Positions 7,503 to 16,200 of a DNA stretch of 40,522 nt are shown here, piece by piece. Under the pieces are notes generated by a model. The model worked only from the letters and a program-made list of their open reading frames with translations, was not told the origin of the DNA and made no database searches. Source of the DNA: Bog-950 sp964423405. Its GTDB lineage: Bacteria > Bacteroidota > Bacteroidia > Chitinophagales > LD1. The DNA is taken from assembly GCA_964423405.1 (NCBI GenBank), contig CAYREY010000044.1:1-40522 (forward strand), given 5' to 3'. Within the stretch, counting starts at the first letter, position 1, and every line of letters begins with the position of its first letter. The translations under genes and the position numbers were made by a program.

Positions 7503-8141
7503 TTATCCCAGCAGTTTCTGGTTCAGTGTTTTAGCAACGGCTTCGGCAGCGCAGCTTACATGCAGCTTGCTGTATATTTTTTTGATGTGTGTTTTTATGG
7601 TTTCGCGGCCCAGAAAAAGCTGGTCGGCAATCATTTTAAGCGAGTTGCCTTTTACCAGCAAGGCCAGTACTTCTTTCTCGCGGTCGGTAAGGTTGTAATC
7701 GTTTTGCGAAACTACCGGTTGCTGAAAGTGGAACATTACCTTACGGGCAATACTGGGGGTCATTGGCGCGCCACCTTCGTTTACTTCGCGCACTGCATCT
7801 ATCAGTTTGTTAGGCTGTGTATTTTTAAGCAGATAGCCCATAGCGCCTGCACAGATAGATTGAAACACCTTATCATCTTCATCAAAACTGGTAAGCATGA
7901 TAATGGGCAGGTCCGGAAATTTTTCGCGCAGGCTTTTTACGGCTGTTATGCCGTTGATACCCGGCATATCTATATCCATCAGCACAACATCGGGTTTGCT
8001 TTCGGTTACATTTTCTACCACGTTCAGCACATCGGGGTAGCTGCCTGCCAGGTCGAACCCCGGTGTGGTTTCAAATAAAATTCCAATGCTCTCGCGAAAG
8101 CGTTTGTTGTCGTCAAATATGGTTAGTCTTATATCGGGCAT
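7503..8141 (-). CDS. LuxR/NarL-family response regulator
   Basis: A 212-residue protein. The receiver domain spans about residues 3-120, with acidic pocket DD10-11, phospho-acceptor Asp56 (VVLMDIDMPG), Thr84 (IMLTSF) and Lys106 (GYLLKN) all present. The C-terminal GerE-type helix-turn-helix is at about 148-208 (LTDREKEVLALLVKGNSLKM, then GRETIKTHIKKIYSKL), typical of the NarL/FixJ class that partners with HisKA_3 kinases. The kinase at 10020 is of exactly that class and has no receiver of its own, so this is the likely partner even though two small genes lie between them. Direct targets probably include the promoters with the shared element at 7303, 8990 and 9901; that is inference. Confidence 0.93.
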   Translation of the reverse strand: MPDIRLTIFDDNKRFRESIGILFETTPGFDLAGSYPDVLNVVENVTESKPDVVLMDIDMPGINGITAVKSLREKFPDLPIIMLTSFDEDDKVFQSICAGAMGYLLKNTQPNKLIDAVREVNEGGAPMTPSIARKVMFHFQQPVVSQNDYNLTDREKEVLALLVKGNSLKMIADQLFLGRETIKTHIKKIYSKLHVSCAAEAVAKTLNQKLLG

Positions 8142-8220
8142 AGTGCTTAAAGTTATAGTTACTAAGTTAGAAATATGAATTAATACAACCAGTTTAAAAG
8201 TAAAAGTGTTTTAAAACACA

Positions 8221-8250
8221 AAACCCTGCCGTGTTCCTCACAGCAGGTTT
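8221..8250 (-). terminator. terminator of the small propeller gene at 8296
   Basis: Read on the minus strand, AAACCTGCTGTG and CACGGCAGGGTTT pair around a GAGGAA-containing loop with one bulge, and TTTTGTGTTTT follows. It lies 46 bp beyond the stop of the 8296 gene. A separate 14-bp palindrome, GTGTTTTAAAACAC, follows at 8206-8219. The loop resembles that of the terminator at 9166-9202. Confidence 0.65.
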
Positions 8251-8295
8251 GTGCATTAGCCTCAGGGTTCGTTACCACAGGGGCAATGTTTCAGT

Positions 8296-8952
8296 TTAAT
8301 TACGGTTGGCAATAACATCGTTGTTGTTTTGATTGTTTACAATAAGGGCAGTTGCCTTCAGGCCTATAGCTATCTGGTTTCCATTGCCCTGTTCGGCTAT
8401 TATAATGCCATTTTCGTCGCAGTACACCTTACGTACATTATTGCTGGTAAAGGCAGAATTGCTGGTGTTAAAGGTTTTGCAATCCAGACCTTGTATCATT
8501 ACCAGGCCATGCTGGCTGGTGCCTGCAAATACTCGGCCTCTTTCATCGCAAGCTATAGAAGTAAAATGGTTAGTAGGCAGGTTTGCATTCTCTGTGCTGA
8601 TAACTACAAACCCTGCACCATTAAAACGTACTATACCGTTATCGGTAGCTATATAAACATATTCATTTGCCGTAGCACAAATACCAGTAATATGGTTAGA
8701 TGGGAAAGCAGAATTTTGGGTAGTAAGATGAACATACTTACCATTAATACGGTTTATCTGGTATAGGCCATTGTTGGTAGCTACCCAGGTACTGGTTTGG
8801 GTTTGCACCTGTGCTACTATTTTTTCGCTTGCCAGTATGCTGCTCAGGTCGGCAGAGCTTTGTGCGTTGGCAATCATAAACGGAAAGAACAGATATTTAA
8901 TAACGGCTACAGGCTTAAACAATGCTTTGGCGATAGTGATAAAGTTTTTCAT
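8296..8952 (-). CDS. small secreted two-component-regulator propeller protein, copy 2
   Basis: A 218-residue protein. I chose the Met at 8952 (MKNFITIAKALFKPVAVIKY) because the longer frame to 9024 runs through the promoter element and its extra N-terminus is not signal-like. A hydrophobic signal segment ends near ANAQS. The body has about four propeller-type repeats of the Reg_prop form W/V-V-x-T-x-x-G-L-x-x-I/F: TWVATNNGLYQINR, VYIATDNGIVRFNG, VFAGTSQHGLVMIQ, VYCDENGIIIAEQG. It aligns without gaps along its mature length with the 9220 product and resembles blades of the 10020 sensor. There is no kinase, DNA-binding or enzymatic domain. Four blades are fewer than the seven of a usual sensor propeller, so it may assemble with a partner. 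It carries promoter-element copy B. Confidence 0.8.
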   Translation of the reverse strand: MKNFITIAKALFKPVAVIKYLFFPFMIANAQSSADLSSILASEKIVAQVQTQTSTWVATNNGLYQINRINGKYVHLTTQNSAFPSNHITGICATANEYVYIATDNGIVRFNGAGFVVISTENANLPTNHFTSIACDERGRVFAGTSQHGLVMIQGLDCKTFNTSNSAFTSNNVRKVYCDENGIIIAEQGNGNQIAIGLKATALIVNNQNNNDVIANRN

Positions 8953-8989
8953 GTTGTTTTGATTTTTGTTGCTGTTTGTTTTATGCCAT

Positions 8990-9047
8990 TGTTTACTGCA
9001 AAGGTGCGGCACAAGTTGCAGCATGTGTATCCCCCGATAGGGTGAAA
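8990..9047 (-). promoter_or_regulatory. shared 58-nt promoter element, copy B
   Basis: Minus-strand copy starting TTTCACCCTATCGGGGGATA, then CACATGCTGCAACTTGTG, then the -7-like CACCTTTGC and GTAAAC. It ends 37 nt before the ATG at 8952. Copies B and A (9901-9958) are the most alike, as expected if the two propeller genes arose by duplication. Copy C shares the same blocks upstream of an unrelated gene. Confidence 0.65.
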
Positions 9048-9165
9048 ACCCCTAAATTGCTTAAAGGGGACTTAACAGCCGTACGAATACGGATTGCTGA
9101 AGTGGGAAGTGGGATTTAAAGGCAAATACAACTAATGATTTCACGACAATACAATGTACAAATAC

Positions 9166-9202
9166 AAAAAGCCCGCTACGTTCCTCGCAGACGGGCTTTT
9201 TT
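9166..9202 (-). terminator. terminator of the small propeller gene at 9220
   Basis: The stem pairs AAAGCCCG with CGGGCTTT, with further pairing of GCG/CGT inside around a GAGGAA loop. On the minus strand the stem is followed by TTTTTGTATTTG. It begins 17 bp past the stop at 9220. Confidence 0.8.
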
Positions 9203-9219
9203 GCTTATACAGTAATAGC

Positions 9220-9867
9220 TTAGTTAGTTGCAGTTACATCGGTGGCAGGTTGCTGAGCGCGTATCAGTATCATAGTGCTGCTGCCCATAGCGGTATAGTC
9301 GCCATTGCCAAGGCATGCTATTATAAGGCCATTCTCATCCATATATACACGGGCTACAGTATTAGTAGTTAGCTCTGAATTGCTTTTATTGAAAGTTTCG
9401 TACCGGTAGTTCTCCATCATTACCAGCCCGTGGTTTTGTGTGCCTATAAACAGGCGGCCACGTTCATCGCTGGCTATAGCAGTAAGCTGATTGGTAGGCA
9501 GGTAGCTGTTTTCGGTGGTTAATTGCAGGTACGATACCCCATCAAAACGAAACAGGCCTTTATCGGTAGCTACATACACATTGTCGCCTGCTACGCAAAT
9601 ACCTTTTACATGGTTAGAGGGCATTACCGAGTTGGCTGTAGTAAGCTGTACAAACTTACCATTGCTTTTGTTTATCTGAAATAAGCCGTTATCGGTACCT
9701 ACCCATATATGGTAGTTGGTTTCGGTTTGTGCGGTTACTTTTTCATTACCAATTATAGTAGTTAAATCGGCAGAGGTAGCGGCGGTGGCGCTTAATACAA
9801 GTGCGTAAAAACAGATGATAAGCAGTACTGATTTTAACTTTGCGGTGTTTGAGCTAAGGTTTTTCAT
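9220..9867 (-). CDS. small secreted two-component-regulator propeller protein, copy 1
   Basis: A 215-residue protein with a signal peptide (SVLLIICFYALVLSATAATS), then about four propeller blades: IWVGTDNGLFQINK, VYVATDKGLFRFDG, LFIGTQNHGLVMME and VYMDENGLIIACLG. The linking segments PSNHVKGICV and PTNQLTAIASDERGR are those seen between blades in hybrid-sensor propellers. It is a paralogue of the 8296 product, with the same length and spacing and most blade motifs conserved. It lies directly downstream of the large sensor kinase, in the same direction, with its own promoter element (copy A). It may bind the same ligand as the sensor or bind the sensor itself; the sequence does not show which. 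Confidence 0.8.
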   Translation of the reverse strand: MKNLSSNTAKLKSVLLIICFYALVLSATAATSADLTTIIGNEKVTAQTETNYHIWVGTDNGLFQINKSNGKFVQLTTANSVMPSNHVKGICVAGDNVYVATDKGLFRFDGVSYLQLTTENSYLPTNQLTAIASDERGRLFIGTQNHGLVMMENYRYETFNKSNSELTTNTVARVYMDENGLIIACLGNGDYTAMGSSTMILIRAQQPATDVTATN

Positions 9868-9900
9868 TTGTATGTTTTTTGATGTTTGTTTAATTGCTTC

Positions 9901-9958
9901 CGTTTACCGAAAACGTAACATACAAGTTGCACTATGTGCATCCCCCGATGGGGTGAAA
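9901..9958 (-). promoter_or_regulatory. shared 58-nt promoter element, copy A
   Basis: Minus-strand copy starting TTTCACCCCATCGGGGGATG, then CACATAGTGCAACTTGTA, then the -7-like TACGTTTTC and GGTAAAC. The inverted repeat CCCC-ATC-GGGG is at 9943-9953. The element ends 33 nt upstream of the ATG at 9867. It is the reference copy for the alignment with copies B and C. Confidence 0.65.
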
Positions 9959-9968
9959 CAAAATACAG

Positions 9969-9988
9969 CCCCCTAACCCCAAAGGGGG
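9969..9988 (-). terminator. weak C-run/G-run hairpin after the sensor kinase gene
   Basis: CCCCC at 9969-9973 can pair with GGGGG at 9984-9988, with a 10-base spacer. It lies about 32 bp past the stop of the sensor kinase gene, just upstream of promoter-element copy A. On the minus strand the following sequence (CTGTATTTTG) is only moderately T-rich, so termination is uncertain. A similar CCCCT/AGGGG pair occurs near 9049-9067, upstream of copy B. Confidence 0.35.
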
Positions 9989-10019
9989 TTTAAGTACCAA
10001 TACAGAAATGGGACAATAA

Positions 10020-13000
10020 TTAAACGGTTACTGTAGTTACCGTACCTGCCGGCGATGATTCTATCTGGTATTTTGCTTTTACCTCTTCGGCGCGGAAACG
10101 CATATTTTTAATACCGTTACCGTTTTTGCTGGTGTAGTTATTTACATCAAACCCTTTACCATCATCGCGGATGATGATACGCAGGTGTGTTGTATCTTTC
10201 TTAACATCTATATACAGATTTTTACCGCCGCTGTATTTTATGGTGTTATACACGGTTTCTTTAAAAATTAAGAAAATGTTTTTGCGTTGCTCCATGCTCA
10301 GCTTTACATCTTCGGCATTGGTATCGGCATTAAAGTTGAGTTGAATTTCGGATGATGCTACCAGGTCGCCGGCAAATACACGCATGCGGTCCATCAGATG
10401 TTTGGCAGCATCATTTTTAGGGTTTACGCTCCATACAATATCGCTCATATTCTCAATCATCTCGCGGCTGGTATCGCCAATTTTAAGCAACATGCTCTGC
10501 GCTTTCTCGGTTTTGTCTTGCTGCAACAGTTGCTTAGCCGCTTCGCTAAACACCGATATACTACCCAGTGTACTGCCTATATCATCATGCAGGTCGCGGG
10601 CTATTTTATTACGTATAGCCTGTAGCTTTAAAAGCTGGCTGATACGGTACCGGTAAAAAGCGTAACCCATACTGGCCAGTGCCAACATACATAAGGCAAT
10701 AAACCACCAGGTATAGTAAAACGGCGTAGCTATTATAAAATCTGCCAGTTGCCTTTGTCCACCATACTGCCCCGCCGGATTGGTAACACGCACCAACAAC
10801 TTATAATGGCCCCAGGGCAGGTTGGTGTACTTTATATTACCATCCTCGCTGCTACTCCAGGCATCTTCCATGCCATCCAGTTTGTATTGAAAACGCACCA
10901 TTTGTGGCGAGGTAAACTGCAATGCACTAACAGTAAAGTTAATGTAACGCTCATTCGATTTAAGATGCGTAACACCATGCATCGCATCGGTCCAGAAACT
11001 TTTGCCAAACACATTCATATCGGTAAGGTATAGCGGTGGAAAGGCCGTACTAAATTCAACCTTATCGGGTTTATAACTGTATAGCTTATTGCCGGCAGCA
11101 AAGCTTACCCAGCCATCGGTTTCGTTACTGAAATAAGAGCACAAGCTGGCGTTGGCAGTGCCATCGTTCACATCCAGGTGAAAGAATTTTTTACTGGCAC
11201 GGTCAAATACCTCCAATCCATTTTTTGTAATAATCCAGATACGGTTTCTTCTATCGGCGTGCATACCCAAAAACACCCTGGATGAAACCGGATTTTCCGG
11301 TACATACTGCGTAAACCTCATACCATCATACTCTGCCAGGCCGGCACCGCCCATAGTAACAAACACATGCCCATCGCGGGTACAGAGCACATCGGTTACA
11401 TCGTTAGAGGGGAGGGTATTAGGGTCAGAGGGGTTATTCAAAAAACCTTCAAAGCTTTGTACATCCAGAGCCGCTCCGCTTTTACGTTTATACAAACCTG
11501 CGGCGGTAGCGACCCAAAGGTTACCCTTGCTATCTTTTGCTATACGGCGGGTAAGATAACTACCCAGCCCGCCCGGGCCACTTCTCTGATAACGCGAGTA
11601 TGAACCATCATCAAAATTGAAAAAACCCAATCCATATCCCAATGCACATATCCATGCTCCATGGTTACCCTGCACCTCATCATACAACATTTGTTTTACC
11701 TGATAAATACCGGCCTGGTAAACAATTTTCTTACAGCTATCGGGCATGGGTAGCTCTGTAAACTTAGCTGCTCCTTTCTTCCAGCGAAAAAAACCATTCT
11801 CTGTACCCAGTAAAAAGTCGGTTTCATCTAAAGGCAACAGGTAGTCGGGTATCTGTTCTTTCCCTTTATCGGCAAACTGTATGTTGCGGAATGTCAATTG
11901 AAATTCATCGCTCAAAAACATGCCCTTGTTGGTATTAACGGCAGCGCTGCCATCGGCAAAGCGGTACACATTTAATGTACTGCCATCGTACTGCCAGTCA
12001 GAAAATTCCGTTTCATTAAACAACCATGTCTTTACATCATATTTGGCCAACCCACGCAGGGTACCTACCCACATAATACCACGGCTATCTTTAAAACAAG
12101 CTGTTATCCGGTTAGATGGAACAGCGTTTGGGTCGGCCACATTGCGGCGAAAAGGTGTTACCTGTCGCGTATTTTTATTAATTAAAAACAAGCCCGACCC
12201 CCTGGAACCAACCAGCATATTGTTACGATTATAATCTGCCACACAGGTTAGTTCATCATTGGCTCCGGTATATACATCGGGCACTGAGCCGGGTTTAATT
12301 TCCTGCACTAACAGGTCGGGGCTCCAGCCGGTCATCCATAGCCGTTTGCCATCTAAACAAAAACGGGTAATGCTGGTATTAGAACGCATAATCAAGGCAT
12401 CGCCTGTTTTCTTGTCAATCTGGTAAACAATGCCGCTGTTCAGTATGCTGAAATAAAACTTATCACCTGCGCTTAGCATATTATGTATCCAGGTTTGGCG
12501 GTCACCCGGTGCAGATAGTGCATTACGTGGGTGAAACCCGGTTGTGTTGTAGTTCCAGTAAGTAAACTTTAGTGTTTTCTTATTTAAGAAAATACCCGGC
12601 ACTACTTCAGCACCTATTGCCAGGTAGGTATCATCCCAGTCGGCCACACAATTTAAGCGGTTAGTAGCTATCGTGTTCCTATTGGCAGGGTCGTTTTTAA
12701 ACTGGCGGAATTCTTTACCTGCCGGGGCACCGGCATCGTAGCGGGTTAAGCCGCCATCTTTGGTAGCTATCCAGTAAATATGTTGGGCATCCTGGGTAAC
12801 GCTTACTACAAAGTTGCCCGATAGTGAGTTGGTATCTTTAGGGTTGTTGCGGTAGGTTTTAAATATCCGCCCATCAAAACAGTTAAGCCCATCTTTTGTA
12901 CCCACCCACAAAAAGTGGTTATGGTCTTCGTACAGACAAGTTATTTCGTTAGAGGTAAGCCCATTGCGGGTAGTAAATGTTTCGAAACGCAGTTGTTGTG

Positions 13001-13061
13001 CAAACACCAACTGAGCCATACACATACAAAAAATTATGCTTGCCGTACGAAACAACTTCAT
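10020..13061 (-). CDS. propeller-type sensor histidine kinase (Reg_prop, Y_Y_Y, HisKA_3)
   Basis: A 1013-residue protein: signal peptide (1-22), a periplasmic region of Reg_prop blades to about residue 690 (FLWVGTKDGLNCFDG, IMWVGTLRGLAKYD, NLWVATAAGLYKRK, RIWIITKNGLEVFD), a Y_Y_Y domain at about 710-776 (VRFQYKLDGMEDAWSSSEDG), one membrane helix (about 785-802), then a HisKA_3 domain with His825 in RDLHDDIGSTLGS. An HATPase domain completes it (NTIKYSGG, RDDGKGFD, NGNGIKNMRFR). There is no C-terminal receiver or AraC domain, so it is a two-protein sensor, not a one-piece HTCS. By family it senses an extracellular ligand, often a glycan, and phosphorylates a NarL-type regulator; the one at 7503 is the obvious partner. 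It is divergent from the fibre-like gene at 13275. Confidence 0.93.
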   Translation of the reverse strand: MKLFRTASIIFCMCMAQLVFAQQLRFETFTTRNGLTSNEITCLYEDHNHFLWVGTKDGLNCFDGRIFKTYRNNPKDTNSLSGNFVVSVTQDAQHIYWIATKDGGLTRYDAGAPAGKEFRQFKNDPANRNTIATNRLNCVADWDDTYLAIGAEVVPGIFLNKKTLKFTYWNYNTTGFHPRNALSAPGDRQTWIHNMLSAGDKFYFSILNSGIVYQIDKKTGDALIMRSNTSITRFCLDGKRLWMTGWSPDLLVQEIKPGSVPDVYTGANDELTCVADYNRNNMLVGSRGSGLFLINKNTRQVTPFRRNVADPNAVPSNRITACFKDSRGIMWVGTLRGLAKYDVKTWLFNETEFSDWQYDGSTLNVYRFADGSAAVNTNKGMFLSDEFQLTFRNIQFADKGKEQIPDYLLPLDETDFLLGTENGFFRWKKGAAKFTELPMPDSCKKIVYQAGIYQVKQMLYDEVQGNHGAWICALGYGLGFFNFDDGSYSRYQRSGPGGLGSYLTRRIAKDSKGNLWVATAAGLYKRKSGAALDVQSFEGFLNNPSDPNTLPSNDVTDVLCTRDGHVFVTMGGAGLAEYDGMRFTQYVPENPVSSRVFLGMHADRRNRIWIITKNGLEVFDRASKKFFHLDVNDGTANASLCSYFSNETDGWVSFAAGNKLYSYKPDKVEFSTAFPPLYLTDMNVFGKSFWTDAMHGVTHLKSNERYINFTVSALQFTSPQMVRFQYKLDGMEDAWSSSEDGNIKYTNLPWGHYKLLVRVTNPAGQYGGQRQLADFIIATPFYYTWWFIALCMLALASMGYAFYRYRISQLLKLQAIRNKIARDLHDDIGSTLGSISVFSEAAKQLLQQDKTEKAQSMLLKIGDTSREMIENMSDIVWSVNPKNDAAKHLMDRMRVFAGDLVASSEIQLNFNADTNAEDVKLSMEQRKNIFLIFKETVYNTIKYSGGKNLYIDVKKDTTHLRIIIRDDGKGFDVNNYTSKNGNGIKNMRFRAEEVKAKYQIESSPAGTVTTVTV

Positions 13062-13241
13062 TGCTGGTGAATGTACAATTTTCGGAGAAAACCACCCTGT
13101 TACAAGTATGTGGTACCATGTTAGAAACCTAGCAACAAAAAATCATAAGCAATTGATTTTAAAATCATTGCAGAGTAATAAATAGCCTCACAGTAATAAA
13201 AACGGGCCTCACTTTGTTTAGTTATTGCCAACTGCACAAAA

Positions 13242-13249
13242 TACATTTG
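13242..13249 (+). promoter_or_regulatory. putative -7 promoter box (TAnnTTTG)
   Basis: TACATTTG lies 26 bp upstream of the ATG at 13275 and matches the Bacteroidota sigma-A -7 consensus TAnnTTTG. A TTTG at 13213-13216 is a possible -33 element, but the 25-bp spacing is longer than usual. The rest of the 213-bp divergent region (13062-13274) is AT-rich, and I see no other element in it. Confidence 0.45.
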
Positions 13250-13274
13250 AAACGCAAACCGGCTACACCAACCA

Positions 13275-16200
13275 ATGAACAAAGTATATACTCTACCTAC
13301 GCAACTCATCAAAAAAACAACGGCACTGTTACTACTATGGTTAGTTTATGCCAGTGTAAACGCACAGACAGAAACCTTAAACCCGGTAAGCCCCTTCTGG
13401 AAAATAAAAGGCAACAGCGGCACTAACAGTGGGTCGCATTTTGTAGGTACTACTGATAATATATCGCTGCGCTTTAGGACCAACAATGCAGAGCGACTGG
13501 TAATTGATAGTAACGGTTTGGTAGGCATAGGTGTTGTTTCGCCGGTACGAATGCTGCACATAGGCGGGCTTGCCAATACTATTCGCGTAGGCGGGCTTGG
13601 TACCGGAGGTACATTTATAGCCGCGCCATCGGCCATTACACATAAACTTTTATATGCCGATGCCAACGGAGATATTGCCGCCATACCTAATGGCAGCGCA
13701 GGGCAATTGCTAATAATAAACGGCAGTGGCATACCGGCATGGACAACCGGCAGCGCGGGACCAACCGGCGCTACCGGCCCAACAGGAACTAATGGTGCAA
13801 CTGGTTCGGCTGGTGGAACGGGAGCCACCGGCCCTACCGGTGCACAAGGTATTACAGGGCCCACTGGCGCAGCGGGTGCTACCGGTAGTGCAGGGCCTAC
13901 AGGAACTAATGGTGCAACTGGTGCGGCTGGTGGAACGGGAGCCACCGGCCCTACCGGTGCACAAGGTAATACAGGGCCCACCGGTGCAGCAGGTGCTACC
14001 GGCATTGCAGGACCTACAGGAACTAATGGTGCAACAGGTGCGGCTGGTGGAACGGGAGCCACCGGCCCTACCGGCGCACAAGGTATAACCGGGCCTACCG
14101 GTACGGGCATTACAGGCCCCACCGGTCCATCGGGCTCGGCCAATGCCTGGGGGCTTACGGGTAACAGTGGCGTAAGTGCCACTACAGGCTTTATAGGCAC
14201 TACCGATAACGTACCCTTTAATGTACGTGTAAACAACACACGCTCTGGCAGAATAGATAACACCAACCGAAACGCGACATGGGGATATACTGCAGGCACA
14301 AATATTACAGGAACAGATAACACCTTTGTAGGTAATGGCTCGGGTACTTTTATAACTGCAGGCTCGCGCAATACTGCAGTAGGTTCTAACGCACTAAATA
14401 CAGTAAGTACCACCTTTAACAACGTATATGATAACGTGGCTATTGGTTACCGCGCATTGAACGATTTAACTGTGGGCGATAAGAACATAGCCATTGGCAA
14501 TAATAGCCTTGCTACGCTGGACGGCGGCTGGTCGGATAATATAGCCATAGGCGACTCGGCTGGATACTCATTAGGATGGCAAGACAACCTGGCCATAGGC
14601 GTATCGGCATTAAAAAACGCCGATGATGTTAGTACCTGTATTGCTATTGGTAGCAGGGCGCTTTATAACATGAAAAATACAGGAAACCCCTACCTGTATG
14701 CCTATAACCTGGCCATAGGCCATCGGGCACTGGAAAACTGTACAAGCTCGAACGATTCAGCTGGCATATTTAATATTGGTATTGGCTTTAATGCACTGTT
14801 TGATAATACCAGCGGACACAACAATACAGTTGTAGGTATATTTGCTTTAGCAAACAATACTGCGGGGTTTCGCAATACTGGTATGGGCTACTATAGTTTG
14901 TTTAACACTACCACCGGACGCGGAAATACATCGTTTGGCCACATTGCAGGATATACAAACTCTACAGGATCTTTTAATACGTTTATAGGTTATGAAGCCA
15001 ACTCAACGTCGGCCACACTAACCAATGCTACCGCTATAGGCGCCAATGCCACGGTTTCGCAAAGCAATGCCCTGGTACTGGGCAACAATGCCGATGTGGG
15101 TATTGGCACCTCTACACCGGCCCGTAAGCTACACGTAAGCGGTACCAGCAGCGGTGTACGTTATGGGGGCGTGGCTACAGGCGGCTCGTTTATAACCACA
15201 CCTACAGCAACAACCGATAAATTATTATTTGCCGATGCCAGTGGCGATGTAAGGGCCATACCGGCAGGCAGCACCGGAGAAGTGCTAACACAGGGAACTA
15301 CCGGCCCAGAGTGGACTGCAGCCGGTGGAGGCTGGCAGCTTACCGGTAACAGTACCACTAACAGCGGTACCAATTTTATTGGTACTACCAATAATGTTAG
15401 CTGGCGAATACGCACCAACAATACCGAGCGCATGGTGGTAGATAGCGTAGGGTATGTAGGTATAGGGGTAGCCCTACCCACCGTAGCGCTGGATGTGCTG
15501 GGCGATTTGACAGTAAGTGGCGATAACTCTACAACCGTACAAGTTAACACTGCCGAATCTAATGCTAACTATTCTACAATAGATTTCAGGCGTGCGAGGG
15601 GAACCCTAACAGCACCTACTGCATTGATTAGTGGGAATAACCTGGGTGGATTACGGTTTTGGGGATATAACGGTAGTACATATGCCTTTGGAGGTTCTAT
15701 ACTGGTTTCGGCTACGGAAGGATTTAGCAGTGCCAGTTATGGAACAAAAATGTCATTTTCTACTACAAGAACAGGAACAAATTTAGCCCTGCCTAAAATG
15801 ACGATAGACGGTGATGGCGACGTGGGTATAAATACAACTACCCCGGCAAGAACATTACATATTGGTAACGATACGAGCGGCATCCGCTGTGATGGCCTTA
15901 GTACCGGCGGCTCGTACATAACGCCACCCGCAGCCACCACCGATAAAATAATGTATGCCGATGCCAATGGCGACCTGCGCGCCATAGCTAATGGCAGCAA
16001 CGGACAGGTACTTACCATAAGCAGCGGTGTGCCAACATGGGTAACCGGTGCTGCCGGACCTACCGGTGCAACCGGGGCTACGGGCGCAACAGGTGCAACC
16101 GGACCTACCGGGGCAGCTGGTTCAGCAAATGCCTGGGGATTGACAGGTAACAGCGGAGTAAGCGCCTCTACCGGCTTTATTGGCACTACGGATAATGCCA

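Noticed and set aside
9061..9165. Possible small gene or RNA between the promoter element of 8952 and the terminator of 9220
   Set aside because: Only low-complexity purine-rich sequence (AAGTGGGAAGTGGGATTT) is present; no credible open frame or structure.
10020..13061. One-piece hybrid two-component system (HTCS)
   Set aside because: The protein ends after the ATPase domain; no receiver or AraC DNA-binding domain is present.
13726..14088. A plus-strand 120-codon frame inside the collagen-like region
   Set aside because: It is a frame-shifted reading of the 117-bp tandem repeats of the real gene.
13346..14422. A 358-codon minus-strand frame rich in Pro, Val and Ala
   Set aside because: It is the antisense of the Gly-X-Y repeats and adjacent modules; repetitive composition keeps the frame open.
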